Below the pieces are notes generated by a model that did not search any database, was not told the origin of the DNA, and saw nothing but the letters and a program-made list of their open reading frames with translations. A stretch of DNA of 64,000 nucleotides from Siphonodentalium dalli (Eukaryota; Mollusca; Scaphopoda; Gadilida; Siphonodentaliidae), in the NCBI GenBank assembly GCA_032622095.1, contig CP136061.1, positions 82,436,324 to 82,500,323 on the forward strand, read 5' to 3'. Positions 42,781-54,896 of this stretch are shown in pieces. Each line of letters starts with the position of its first letter. The first letter of the stretch is position 1. A program made the position numbers and the translations under genes.

Positions 42781-43735
42781 AATAACAACCAGCACCTAAT
42801 TAGCGGACCGGCGGCCGACTCGACCGTCTCCGACCACAACCCCCAGTGGGCTGCAGAACGAAAAATGTCTATAAAAGTTACAAATTATCTTTTTCATTTC
42901 TTTTATTTGTAATTGGCAAAGCTTATCACAAACCAAAAATCAACGTTATTGACAAAATGCATGTTAACGACAATAAACGGATATGAAATTCCCAACTACA
43001 CATTTTACCGGACTCGGCGTCCGTCGCAGTTCGACTTTTAATCATCCCAAAAATTCCCATTCTATAAATAAAACACCCAGGCGAAACAAGAATCTCTACA
43101 TTATACACGCGGAGCGCGCGTAATAAATATTAGCCTTATAATAAATACTAGTAGAAACAGTTTGGAAGCCACATATTCGAGGTACCCTTTCGACTTGAAA
43201 CATATTTTATATGCATATAATATACAAAAGAGATCGGGGCACAAGTTTTTTTCAACTTATGCAGCCCTTCTCCCAATACAATCGATTAAAGATACAAACT
43301 GTTTACAAGATGACAGCTGAACATATTTACATGCATGATAATTTTATGGTGCTTGGTGTCGTGCCTTCCATAGCATATTGCTATATGGATTGTGGTTGAT
43401 TTTGTAGCTATAACATTTGGTGGAGTTTGTGTGATTCCTTGTTCGTTTAGACTAATGTTGGAGCAGGGTTTTGTGCAAAGGTGTATCTTCTTCATATATA
43501 CGTTAGTCAAGTGTTAGTCAGCGACTCTGGAAGGCAGTACAGACGGTAGATCAATAATAGAGAACTGGTGATTGAGTGGTGAGTAGGCCCATAATACTAG
43601 AGAACTGGTGATTGAGTGGGGGAGTGGGTCCATTAGTAGGGAGCCAGTAGATTACTAAACTGCGTAGTTCATAGATTTACCGTTGTACTGAGGCAATTTG
43701 CAGTCCTTCCTTGTGAGTATATTTCTGTTTTTAAT
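42781..43735. other. No gene; LINE 3' flank and short direct repeat
   Basis: GAGAACTGGTGATTGAGTG is repeated at 43,560 and 43,600. Otherwise unique sequence. Confidence 0.4.
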
Positions 43736-44040
43736 TCAGTTATCGAAACGCGTTGTTGCTACAATATATTGCTGAATTATATTGAACAGTTTCTTATTAC
43801 TTTGCGACGAGATATATGGAATTCCGAAAAGAACTTCGTTTATGTTGAGAATTTGAATGCTTTCGCGAGTAAATTTATCAGCGAGGACGGCTCGCTCAGA
43901 CTGATACAAGGGGCAGCTAAAGAAAAAATGAAAGGCATCTTCGGATGGATTTCCACAGAAGTACACATGATTATTGGAGATGTAGTTGTTAAACATATCA
44001 GAGCGGAGTTCGCTACATCTATTTCGGATGCGACAGTGTA
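43736..44040 (-). pseudogene. C-terminal fragment of a second LINE reverse transcriptase
   Basis: The minus-strand frame contains HVYFCGNPSEDAFHFFFSCP, the C-x2-G...H-x(3-4)-C zinc-knuckle-like end found in jockey-type RTs, then LYQSERAVLADKF and a normal stop at 43,736. The frame upstream (CSELRSDMFNNYISNNH) is typical of the same region. No RT core is visible, so it is a short 5'-truncated copy. Confidence 0.6.
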
Positions 44041-46040
44041 GGATGCTGCGTTTTCGTTGTCCTGCATGTGTATAAGTACAACGGAGGGGCAGGTGAGGGT
44101 CTTATAATGGTCAACAAATGTGCGGTATATCAGTCACTGCATCAAACATTCATAAATGAACGCCCAACAAGTGTATCCACTCGTCAGCACCAAACGTTTT
44201 CTGATGCGAGAACAAAGGAACAAAGAAATGATTTAGCGACGCTTGTTCGGCTTTGGCTTCCAATGAATTATGTGTCTTTGCAATTGATTTAAAACATGAA
44301 CTAGTTTGTGTGTTTCAAATTAACAGTGTTGTCCGTAGAGTGATTGGTCGTGTCCACGGTGTCGTAGCGTTGGAATTATCAGCTGATTATTGAGCCGCCC
44401 CAGCTACACAAGAGATATGCATGTTCGAAAACGAGTGCTATTTTGTTGGAAATTATTCACACTGCTCCCGTGTCCGGTTATAACCTGATAGCGCTGTAAC
44501 ATTTGTGTTGCGTTCTAAATAGATCAGGCTCAATCGAACTACACAAGACAGTTTTCACGGCAAACGACTTGCGATATTTCAGAAAATCGTTCACTACCAT
44601 TTATTCATGAACATCACCAGTAGCATCACACCAAAGATGCAAAGAATATAGAAACGGAACAATTTTTAACACCGGCCACCAACCATAGCATTGTGCTGGT
44701 TGCCAGAAAAAAAGAACATTCACACAACCGGGTAATTTGAGTGCAGGTCCTACTGTGGACTAGATACTGGCTCTATGACGCTCCGACGCTCTGCTCTGTT
44801 CGCCGTCATGAGAGACCAGCACAATCCATCCGCCATTTTGAAAAAGGGAATTCCCTGTCCAATCACAAAATAGCATCACGTTGCTAGCCAACTAATTAAG
44901 TTCCAAAGAGGTAGATGAATTGAATTGTGAATTATCCATTACGGATAGCAAATCATTGTGTAAAACTGTTAATTAACATGCATGGTTGTTAAATAATTTA
45001 ATATTGAATAAACAAAATTAGATCTGAACAAGTTGGAAGTTATGACTGCATTAAATTAATCTTATATGGTAGAATTAAAAATAAAATTGAAACATTATAA
45101 TTTATTAATATTTTTATTTCCGAGAAAGAGAGTGACCGCGCAAAGTACCATACGTATACCAAAGGCTAAAGTTGACCTACTAGTACTAAGCGTTACAACT
45201 GACAAGATTACATACAGTAACAAATTTACAATTATATATTTTTTTCATATCATAATTATGGTATGATCTATGGTAAATTTGATTATTTTTTTTTTACAAT
45301 TTTATACCTAGCTAGACTAGATCTCTCTATGTTATACTGTTGACTTGCGGATGTCACATGTTGTCATTCAAAATGTCTATGTTTTATATGTAGCCATGTA
45401 CGTACGTACTCTCAATCTCATGCAGATAGGTGCCTATACTCATGATGACCCAATATACTGAGAAAGAAGTATATATAATAGTTATACGGCCTGAAGCACA
45501 TGTAATACTAATATATAGTATTTTCCCAGTCCATTGCTGGTAGGATGCCACATATGGAGTGCATTGGCCAATAAACTTGAACACTGTATATGCATATGCA
45601 CCATTGGAATTGTGTCAATTTGTGAGGTAAATGTTACATAATGATCAACGTATATAGCTACTATTCGGCACAGACACCGTAGGCCTACATATAGAGTCTA
45701 ATTGCCATTATTAATTTTAAATAGCAAAGTTTTGACACACCATCCATCACTATTATTTGGCCATCACTGGAACCCTGAATATATATACATCTTTAAAAAT
45801 AAATGGAGTACCGTAGAAGCGAAAAACAATTGAAATGAAATTGTACTGAACCTATTTAACTAATAATTCAGTCAGGTAATTAATATGGAAGGTGTCTATC
45901 TAATATTAAATCCTACTATTTAGAAATCCTAAATATTGTATAAAATAATATGTTTGGAACAAGAAGAGACACAAGACAAGACACTATTCTATTCGAAATT
46001 TAGTTTTCTCTGCATATAGTTTCATGCATAAATTATCTTG
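44041..46040. other. No certain gene; contains one arm of a long-range inverted repeat
   Basis: 44,748-44,838 (GTCATGAGAGACCAGCACAA, CCATCCGCCATT) is inverted at 46,951-47,043. A frame at 44,068-44,292 has no recognisable features. Confidence 0.4.
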
Positions 46041-46046
46041 TTCAGT

Positions 46047-46588
46047 CAGGGGGGGGGGTCGGAAAAAAAATTCAGGCACGTATGGCATTTTTCCCCTTTC
46101 GATCATTTTTTGTACCCACCCACCCCCACCGCCAAATTTTTTTCCGTTTTCGGCAGTTTTTTCCGACCATTTTTTGACACCCACCCCCCCTTTTAACACT
46201 GAAAAAGAGATTTGCGGGGGGAAATTTACTGTAAACAGCTGTATATGAATTTCTGTGCATACTATTTATCATGGATGTTAACATGGACATGTAAATAGGA
46301 ATGAGTCATTTTGAGGTCATTCGGCCAAAAAAACATGGCTGCCAGCGGCCATCTTGGATTTCAAAATTTGCAACAAAATACAACACGATAACTGCCTGCA
46401 GTCAGTTTACCAGTTAGAATTACATAATTTCTCTCATTCAAAGTAGTTTTGAAGCCCAACTCATTGCCAAAACACTAAAAACAAGCAGGAATTTTTTATT
46501 TTAGTTGCGGAAAAAATTGCTTGTTGGTGGCTCTGACCACCCACCCACCCCGGCATACGTGCCGGAAGAAATTTGTTCACCCCCCCTG
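46047..46588. mobile_element. Non-autonomous DNA transposon with 7-bp TSD, copy 2
   Basis: CAGGGGGGGGGGTCGGAAAA to GAAATTTGTTCACCCCCCCTG, flanked by GTTCAGT at 46,040-46,046 and 46,589-46,595. Same TIR as 13,396-14,808 but 542 bp long. Confidence 0.7.
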
Positions 46589-46950
46589 GTTCAGTTTGCA
46601 ATCACCCATGCAGTTTGCACAGTTAATTCATCTTCACTAATTTTCTTTAACTTCTCCACCTTTCTAAAAAAAATTCGGCAAACATTTATTTACGGAATGT
46701 CCTCAGTGATTAACAGTTCTTGCAACACAGTCCGTATTGTATTGCTAAATCTCCGCAGTTTATCCCGTGCATTTAAGGCCGGTGTGCGCACAAAGCGAGC
46801 ACAGAGACTCTTCGGCATCCATTGTTTTCTTCACCTGTAATTAGCAAGGGCTTTCCCGACATAGCCGTTCTCAATTACTACGTCACAGCACGTCCTATAT
46901 TTAACCGGGCAAAATAATGCCCGGTTATATATAGAATGTACTGTGACGTA

Positions 46951-47043
46951 ATAATGGCGGATGGATTGTTCTGGTCTCTCATGACGGCGTGCATAGTGTA
47001 ACGACGTAGCCTCATAGAGCCAGCGTCTAGTCCAGTCCTACTG
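46951..47043. repeat. Second arm of the inverted repeat with 44,748-44,838
   Basis: AATGGCGGATGGATTGTTCT and GTCTCTCATGACGGCGTGC mirror the first arm at about 80% identity. It lies just upstream of the zinc-finger gene. Confidence 0.6.
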
Positions 47044-47093
47044 TACCTACACATAGATTAACCTTTGTTGTCAACCATACTGATCATTGATAT

Positions 47094-47936
47094 TTGTGGG
47101 GGAAATTAAATCAAGTAATCAACATGACAGAGCACAAAGGGACCAAGTCTATTGAGAGACCATACAGTTGTGATATGTGTGGGAAATTATTTACGCAGTC
47201 AGGCTCTTTGACTGCACACAAGAGGACACACACCGGTGAACGACCATATGGTTGCGATATATGCGAGAAAGCATTCAATACCAACGGTAGTCTGACTATA
47301 CATATGAGAAGCCACTCTGGTGACCGCCCATATCAATGTGATATTTGTAAAAAGTCATTCAGCACGTCGGGGAATTTGATTTCACACAGGAGGACACACA
47401 CCGGAGATCGACCATATGAGTGCGATATATGCAATAAAACATTCATTACATCAAGCGAACTGACGAAACACAAGCGAAGCCACACCGGCGATCGACCGTA
47501 TGGGTGTGATAAGTGTGAAAAATCGTTCACTCTTTCTGGAGATTTGACGTTGCACAAGAGGATACACACCGGAGATCGACCACATCAGTGCGATATATGC
47601 GACAAAGCATTCTTTAAAGCAAGTGACGTGACGAGACATAAGCGAAGCCACTCCGGCGACCGCCCATATACATGTGATGTGTGTGGGAAAGCTTTCATCG
47701 ACTCGGGTACATTGTACAATCATGTGAGAATACACCTTGATCCACAATATCATTGTGATATTTGTGACAAATCATTCGCTCTTTCGGGACACTTGACTAT
47801 ACACATGAGAATACACACAGGGGATCTCCCATATAAGTGTGACATATGCGAGAAAGCATTCATACAATCAAGTCTTTTAAAACATCATAAAAGAACCCAC
47901 TCCCGTGACCGCTTGTATCAATGCGATAACTTGTGA
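47094..47936 (+). CDS. C2H2 zinc-finger protein with nine fingers and a truncated tenth
   Basis: An open frame of 280 residues. The start is likely the ATG at residue 11 (MTEHKGTKSIERPYS), in good Kozak context (AACATGA). Nine consecutive C-x2-C-x12-H-x3-H fingers follow with H(T/S)G(D/E)RPY linkers, e.g. CDMCGKLFTQSGSLTAHKRT first and CDICEKAFIQSSLLKHHKRT last. The tenth finger begins YQCDN and stops. Sequence after the stop still resembles finger residues in another frame, so the gene is truncated by a small lesion. There is no KRAB, BTB or other N-terminal domain in the frame; upstream exons are possible. The product is expected to be a nuclear DNA-binding protein. Confidence 0.8.
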   Translation: MWGKLNQVINMTEHKGTKSIERPYSCDMCGKLFTQSGSLTAHKRTHTGERPYGCDICEKAFNTNGSLTIHMRSHSGDRPYQCDICKKSFSTSGNLISHRRTHTGDRPYECDICNKTFITSSELTKHKRSHTGDRPYGCDKCEKSFTLSGDLTLHKRIHTGDRPHQCDICDKAFFKASDVTRHKRSHSGDRPYTCDVCGKAFIDSGTLYNHVRIHLDPQYHCDICDKSFALSGHLTIHMRIHTGDLPYKCDICEKAFIQSSLLKHHKRTHSRDRLYQCDNL

Positions 47937-47967
47937 ATAAATATTCAGGGTGTCTGGAAATTGTATT

Positions 47968-48490
47968 TTAAAGATGGATTATCTCTTTATATAACAAATT
48001 GAAATAGTTGCGTGGGTATAAAATAATAAATATGAACTGAAGATCCCTGTCCGGAAAGACTTCTATCAATTAATATTGATTTTATTTCGAATATTTTATT
48101 GGGACCGTTTATTTGTCTATTTTTAGAACAGACTATTCGGGTGATACCATATAGCGATAGAGAGCATTAGGCTATTCCTATGGCTACGTACCGAACGTCA
48201 AATGTCCCCGATTGAATGGTTGTATTGTTTTATTCCATAGTATAATGAGTTATGAGTATAATTTATGTTTGTGACAAAATTACACCATAAAATTTCTGGT
48301 CTCTGTTAACAGTAACCACTATTGTTCGTTAGCTAAACAACCACACCTTTTTAGACCAGAAAATATTCGAAATAAAATGAATATTAATCGATAGAAGCAT
48401 TTCCGGACAGGAGTCTTCGATTCAGATCTAATATTTTATACCCCGGTAACTATATAATACATGTTTAACACAGATATAGTCCACCTTTAA
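47968..48490 (+). mobile_element. MITE family A, copy 3 (full length), inside zinc-finger tail
   Basis: TTAAAGATGGATTATCTC at the left, CCACCTTTAA at the right, TTAA at both ends. It sits between the dead tenth finger of the upstream gene and a decayed duplicate of the same 3' end. Confidence 0.75.
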
Positions 48491-48514
48491 ATACACACAC
48501 GAGAGCGATACACG

Positions 48515-48720
48515 TTGGAGATCAGTGCGATATATGCGAGAGAACATTCACCATACCAAGCCAACTGATGAGACTTAAGATGACTAATTCCGACGACCGC
48601 CCATATCAATGTGATAACCTGTGAATAAATATTCACCAGATCGGGATCGTCTAAACACTTTAGGATTCGCCCCGGTGATCAATGTGATATATCCACCTGG
48701 CGAGACATGGTGGCCCATGC
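48515..48720 (+). pseudogene. Decayed C2H2 zinc-finger fragment (duplicate of upstream 3' end)
   Basis: Encodes QCDICERTFTIPSQLMRLKM, then DRPYQCDNL and a stop. The bases around the stop (CTGTGAATAAATATTCA) are shared with the upstream gene's lesion, so both descend from one already broken copy. Finger-like residues continue in another frame to about 48,700. Confidence 0.6.
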
Positions 48721-49034
48721 ATCACGACCGGCGTACTACGGACTGCACAGGTGAAAACTCTGAGAATGGTATATTAATTCTATATCTATCATGGGAGTAC
48801 ACTATTTGATTGCATCACCTTCTTAATGTAGTCACATCAGTCCTGACTGAAATAGCATGCTTTTATCCAGACGCCAAACATGAACAGGATCTATTTTAGG
48901 AGTTTGTTCAACCGGCCGCCTAGAATAATTCCATGGCTACCTAGTTCTTTTACAGTGTATCTATGTTGTGTGCCAGTTAACATGGGACATCAAAACACCT
49001 ACATGCTATGAAATCGGGAAATAACCTTTAGTGG

Positions 49035-49238
49035 CACAGGAGCGTGTCGTTAAAACGATTAAAATATAAATTAAATACTTTATCAGTTTAAAATGAGCGC
49101 GCCACTTTAAAAAAAAATGCACCACTATACGTATTTATACGTATTGTTTAGCGATGCATTTTTTAAAGTGGTGCGGCTCGTTTTAAATTGATATATTTTT
49201 TAATTTTATTTTACTCGTTTTAACGACACGCCCCTGTG
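49035..49238. mobile_element. Palindromic MITE of ~200 bp
   Basis: CACAGGAGCGTGTCGTTAAA at the left is inverted as TTTAACGACACGCCCCTGTG at the right. The arms pair through CACTTTAAAAAA/TTTTTTAAAGTG to a centre at ACGTATTTATACGT. Confidence 0.65.
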
Positions 49239-50790
49239 TTACGCCAGCTTTTGAAGTATCTGACCACTTTTGAAGTAGGTCTCCACTTTTGAATTAAAAA
49301 TCGCCAGCTTGTAATAAAATCGCCAGCTTTTGTAGTAAAGTGAGGTCTCCGCTTTTGTAGTAAAAAAACCATGTCTCCACTTTTGTAATAACAAAATTAC
49401 AGCTTTTGAAGTAAAGTGACTCAATAATTTTTTTTTTTACGGGCGCTGGACGATTTTCATAACAAAGTCAACCCGATAATCCATAGCGGCTATCGCCCAC
49501 ACGCGTGTGACTTGTGACCGAAGGAATTTAGTGAGTCCGGTTCCGTGACAAAAGAATCCACACCGGCAATCGACCATACGAGCGTGACGTGGGTCGTATA
49601 GCTTTCAGTCATACCAAACACAAGAGAATCCACACAGTCGATCGCCCATACAAGTGTGACGTGTACCAGAAGGCATTTAGTGAGTCCGGTTCCCTGCCTA
49701 AGCATATGAGAACACACATTGGTGATCAATCACACGAGTATGTAAGAGTCCAGTAGCATGACAACATATCTATTTTCTCGAAATTAGGTGATGTATTAGT
49801 TCCAACGGAAAATAGTTGGTATATTTTTCCTCACTTTGGAAGGCGATATTAATTGCATATGCATACCCTCGAAATTAGGTGACTGAAAAGACGCGTTAGG
49901 GACAGCAGAAAATGTTTGATTTATTAGATTCGTCTCTGGAAGGCGACATTAACGACACATTTCGACCAGTGAAATTATGTCACATAACCGAATATTAGAA
50001 CTACCTCAAATGTGGCCAGCTACTTCAAAAACCGGGGGCCAGTAATGTGTTATGTGGAAACCGTTGGATTCATATATCCTCTGAATATTGAGTGCGTATA
50101 TAAAATAACGGATTCGATCTGTCACGGCACCCACTTTTGAGGAAATATACATGTTGCCATGTTACTGGACTGACATAACGTCTTCGGACACACATCTGGT
50201 CACCAGCGTGGAATCTGTTATGTATTGTCAGACTCACGGTCACGCCGAATCGTCGCACATGTAACGTCTTTCACCAGTGTTGTCAGGTTGCCGGACTGAC
50301 TGGGAACAACCTTACATACTCGTATGATTGATCACCTATGTGTGTTCTCATATGCTTAGGCAGGGAACCGGACTCACTAAATACCTTCTGGTACACGTCA
50401 CATGTGCATGGGCGATTGACTGTGTGAATTCTCTTGTGCTGGTATGACTGAAAGCTATTCGAACCACGTCACACTCGTATGTTCGATTACCGGTGTGGAT
50501 TCTTTTCGTCACTCATCCGGACTCACTAAATATATTCGGTCGCAAGTCACACTCGTATGGGCGATGACTTTGTCATGAACATCGTCCAGCGCCGGTCAAA
50601 ATTTATTTATTGAGTCAGTTTACTTCAAAAGCTGGCGTTTTTTACTACGAAAGCGGAGACCTCACTTTACTACAAAAGCTGGCGAATTTATTACAAAAGT
50701 GGCGAGGTACTTCAACAGCTGGCGATGTTTACTTCAAAAGTGGAGACCTACTTCAAAAGTGGTTATTAATTCAAAAGCTGGCGTAACACC
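49235..50790. mobile_element. Foldback-type element with ~500-bp inverted arms carrying zinc-finger fragments
   Basis: The left arm (49,235-49,740) and right arm (about 50,310-50,790) are inverted copies. The outer part of each consists of tandem AGCTTTTGAAGTA / CTCCGCTTTTGTAGTAAA units. The inner part holds eroded C2H2 finger sequence (TGTGACTTG, TTTAGTGAGTCCGGTTCC, AGAATCCACACCGGCAATCG). The ends read GTGTTACGCCAGCTTTTGAA and its complement. The 570-bp middle is unique. This looks like a transposon that captured part of a neighbouring zinc-finger gene. Confidence 0.6.
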
Positions 50791-50794
50791 CCTG

Positions 50795-51600
50795 TCTTTA
50801 GTGGTAAGAGGGTTAGTAAACATAATTTACGAATGGCAGCATACAATGGCAACACCAGCCGTGTAGAAATAGTATTTTTCTAAATAAGTCTGAAATAATT
50901 AAAATAGTCTGAGAAGAACTCTATTTTATGAGTTATTTCAACCGGCCACCTAGAACATTTTCATGACTGCATAGTTATTGCCCAATTATCTATGTTCGGG
51001 TCATGGTGGATGTATACTCGAAAAGTGTTTCATTTAACGAAAGATGGGATTTGTATAAAATCAATGGAAGGCAATAGGGAACACATTTTAATGGTATGAC
51101 TTTCCAGTAGTGAAACTTAAAATTCACCTAATAATCGGATTTCACATTTCTCTCACACAGGCACATAAGTTATACGAAATTAAAGCAATAACATGCATTG
51201 GAATGGCAAAATAATCATGTTTTAATCAGCACTAATTATTCGTAACCTGTGTAATCCAATGCGCTGAACATATTTTAAGTCTTAGTTTGTGGAATCCGAA
51301 ACAATTGTAAGGATATTGGGACAAAAACATCTTTATTGTAAAACATCTTCTGGCAACAATCTTTACATCCATGATACACCAAATATACGTCATGTATATA
51401 CATGTATAACTACCTCTCGAACATGTACAATCTGCATGTGTACAATCTGCATTGGCAAAGTATAACTCAAATCAAAATTCAAATCGAATGTTGCTGTTAA
51501 AATATCCATTTAGGCTTAAAAACGACATTTGTTTCTTCTAACGGACTAAACAAAATAGGATTGATATGTATGTAATTTGAATTTGTAATAGATTCCAATT
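50795..51600. other. No gene seen
   Basis: AT-rich. CAACCGGCC(A/G)CCTAGAA and TGGCTACCTAG/TGACTGCATAG words repeat sequence at 48,905-48,950, so flanks of the foldback element are themselves duplicated. Confidence 0.4.
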
Positions 51601-51619
51601 ATTTCAACAATATAATGTG

Positions 51620-53057
51620 CAAAATAGTTACCGGGGTATAAAATATTGGATATGAATCGAAGACCCCGGTCTGGAAATTCTTGTATCGATTAAAATGGAT
51701 TATATTTCGAATAGTTCCTGGTCTAAAAAGTGTGGTTGTTTAGCTAACGAACAATAGTGCTTACTGTTAGCAGCAGTCTGAGTAAACTCATACCTAAATA
51801 TTCATTACAACATTGAATATTAGGTCTGACGGATAACATCGCTATCTCATTTCCAAGTCCTCGGGATTCCGTAATCTGATTGATTGCGTAAATTATTTTC
51901 CGTCCAATGAAACCGTATGGGTTGATAAACAAGTGTTAATGGGCGGAGACTCCCATAATGTCACCTCTAAATATCATTCTGAACTCCTCGACCTGTGACC
52001 TCTGCGGCTGAACTCCTCGACCTGTGACCGCGACGAGGTTTGCCGAATGCTCTAAATATAGTAACAGAGCGGAATTTCGAGGCTTGCAAATTCAACAGAG
52101 ACAGAAAAAATGGCTTCGAAATTATATATTCGGTACGATTCCGATTAATTTGAAGGTTGTGCTGGACCTGATAGATAGGCCTGCGTATGGTACCAACTTG
52201 GCCTCCCATAAATATAAATAGAACTTTACTCAAGTCCGTGTATTTGATTTACTTTATTGTAACATGGTTTGCAAATCGACAAATTATTTGCCGTAAAAAA
52301 AAAGTCATCTGAAAGTCAAACACCGAGGAAATGACTTAATTTTATGCTTTTAAATAGTTCTAAAGCATCATTTTTGATGACGACCTTATTTTTTGCTCTC
52401 GGATGCAGCTTTCCCGTTGATGCAGCGAGTTCATCTCCCGAAAAAAGAATAGTCGCACACACGACAAATATTATCTTCTGTAAGTTTTAATGTCGCGACA
52501 CAGGCCTTCTGTGGGTTGATGCGTCGGCGAAGCACAACAAATAACACGTGGGGACACCTGTCAATCATCGATGTATTTTTAAAAATCCGTGACGTCATTT
52601 TGGGGAAGCTCTTCGCTGAATAGAAATGGTTTTGGCTACATTAGCTCCAGACTCTATATTTCAAATATAGAGTCGACGTTCACCCAGACTGTGTTAGCAG
52701 GTACCATAAATTGTATTGTCTAATTTTGTAACAAATAAAAGTTAATTAGACTCATTGTCGCTTATAGCTATGGAACAAAGCAATACAATCAACATGGGAC
52801 AGTTGACGTTCGGGCGTAGCTATGGGAACATCGTAATGATCCCAATCACTATATGGTATCGCCTGAATAGTATGTTCTAAAAATAGAACAATAAAGTGTC
52901 CCATTTAATCATCTCATTTTATAATAAAATATTCGAAATAAAATTATTATTAATTGATAGACACATTTCCGGACAGGGGTCTTCAATTCATGATTATTAT
53001 TTTATACCCACGAAATTATTTCAAAATTTGTTATTTAAAGAAATAATCCATCTTTAA
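51620..53057 (-). mobile_element. MITE family A, copy 4, split by a 918-bp insertion
   Basis: Family A sequence (CCGGGGTATAAAATATTGG, AAAGTGTGGTTGTTTAGCTA) stops at 51,773 and resumes at 52,692 (TTGTAACAAATAAAAGTTAA, TCTAAAAATAGAACAATAAA, GACAGGGGTCTTCAATTCAT), ending CATCTTTAA at 53,057. Confidence 0.65.
51774..52691. mobile_element. DNA transposon with 9-bp TSD and CAGTCTGRGTRAA ends
   Basis: The left end CAGTCTGAGTAAACTC and the right end TTCACCCAGACTG are short TIRs. TGTTAGCAG flanks both sides (51,765-51,773 and 52,692-52,700) as an exact 9-bp duplication inside a MITE. The interior has GAACTCCTCGACCTGTGACC twice near 51,981 and 52,011. No transposase is visible. The TSD length fits Mutator- or Merlin-like elements. 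Confidence 0.75.
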
Positions 53058-53235
53058 CATCCAAACATTAATCCAGTAAGTTGTAAAACGAAATGGGTAC
53101 ATCGTCACATGGGAAAATGTAAGTCATAACATACACATTATTTTGTTTTATTGTCAATCCAGTTCCAACCAATCCGATTAAAATTTCAAACCAGGTCATG
53201 ATAGTCACCGTCATTAATGCTCATACTGAAACACG

Positions 53236-54005
53236 TTAAATATGATTATCTCTTTAAATAACAAATTTGAAGTAGTTGCGTGGGTATAAATAATAGCTAT
53301 GAATTGAAGACCCCTGTCAGAAAACGCTACGTTCCGAACGTCAAATGTCACAGATCACACTGACAGTTACTGGACATAAAGTCCAAAAACTAAGGTTTTA
53401 ATCGAATTTATAAATCGGTATCCTAATATAAAGAACAGAAGTTATGAAAGTGTTACCAAATGGCCGGACAAATATATCTCAAATAAAAGCACTGAACACA
53501 AACCACCGGGAATATGTCGCCTGTTTCTTGTAAATAACATACTCACTACAACACTGCAGCGATAAAATCATTCCGGACGCCAAATTAACGGAGTTAAAAA
53601 AATAATTCACCATTAGCGACGAGTGACTTGTCGCCATCCATATCGCCATTTTCTTTTCTATACTTGTTCAATCGGTAGTTGGAAAGACCGGTGTTCTTCA
53701 ACAAATAGTATGTCGGAACACATGCACTTGTTTTCAAAACACCTGTTCCCTTCACACCATGCTTAGCAACAAAATGGCGGAACATTCGGAACGTAGCTAT
53801 TGGAACACCATAATGATCTCTATCGCTATATGGTATAACCTGAATAGTCTGTTCTAAAAATAGAACAATAAATTGTCCCATTTAATCATATCTCATTTTG
53901 TAATAAAATATTCAAAATAAAAACAATATTAACTGATAGAGAAGCGTTTCCGGACTAGGGTCTTCAATTCATATTTATTATTTTTACCCACGAAACTATT
54001 TCAAA
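53236..54005 (+). mobile_element. MITE family A, copy 5 (rearranged)
   Basis: The left part TTAAATATGATTATCTC to CCCCTGTCAG is followed directly by middle sequence (CGTTCCGAACGTCAAATGTC). About 430 bp of other DNA (53,350-53,780) separate it from an inverted middle and right part (GGAACGTAGCTATTGGAACA to ACCCACGAAACTATTTC). Two recombined copies are likely. Confidence 0.5.
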
Positions 54006-54014
54006 ATTGTGCAT

Positions 54015-54575
54015 TTTGAGAACATTTTCTAAGTTGAAAAATTGGGCTAACTCCAAAAACAAAATTCTGACAGACCTCATAATCGCAGGTGCACAGGTTC
54101 CCATGGTACTAATTATCGGTGCCAAGTTTCAAAACAATTGACCCGAAAATATAGGAAGAAAAGGTCGGACAAAATTATGCATTTTGAGAAGATTTTGTAA
54201 GTTGAAAAAGGGGGGTAACTCCACCAAAATAAATCGGACAGACCTCATAATCGTAGGTGCACAGGTTCACATGGTACTAAATATCAGTGCCAAGATTAAA
54301 AAACATTGACCTAAAAATGTAGGAATAAAAGCTCGGACAATATATTATGCATGTTGCAAAACAAATTTTAAGTCGAAAAAGGGGGATAACTCGAACAAAA
54401 AATGTTCGGACAAACGTCATAATCGCAGGTGCACAGGTTCCCATGGTACTAAATATCCGTGCCAAGTTTAAAATGATCATAAAACGACCGAGAAAAACTC
54501 CGGACAAATTTGTGTCCACGGGCGGACAAGCTGATTCCAGTATACCCCCCTCACAACTCGTTTCGGGGGGTATAG
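54015..54575. repeat. ~165-bp tandem repeat, three diverged units, ending in GGGGGGTATA
   Basis: Each unit contains TTATGCATTTTGAGAA or similar, AAGGGGG(A/G)TAACTC, GACAGACCTCATAATCG and GGTGCACAGGTTCCCATGGT. The array closes with ACGGGCGGACAAGCTGATTC and ATACCCCCCTC. This layout is familiar from mollusc intergenic DNA. The ORF spanning 54,347-54,805 is a by-product. Confidence 0.6.
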
Positions 54576-54896
54576 TGATAAGAATCATAACATCAGAAAA
54601 TAAGATAAAACCTATCTACCACCCAAAGCGTTGGGTTTGGTTCTTTATTATCAACTGCTTGTGTGTACAGGAAGCGTCGGCACTCTTTATGAGAGACGGT
54701 CATTGGAATGTGTATTATAGGCTGACAAAAAAACAAAACTTATTAAAGTTTCCTCTTTTGAATGTCGATATCTGGGCACGAAACCTCATACTAATAAGGT
54801 CATGAACCCAACCTAATTATTTTTCTGAATAACCAACGGTCCCTTGCGATTCGACTTAACGAAGTTTAACTGTACATATATCTCGGTTTTATAGTG

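Noticed and set aside
47333-47753. Minus-strand frames in the zinc-finger gene
   Set aside because: They are antisense shadows of the C2H2 repeats.
54347-54805. 152-codon plus-strand frame and its 103-codon antisense
   Set aside because: They span the 165-bp tandem repeat, and both strands are open because of it. There are no protein features.
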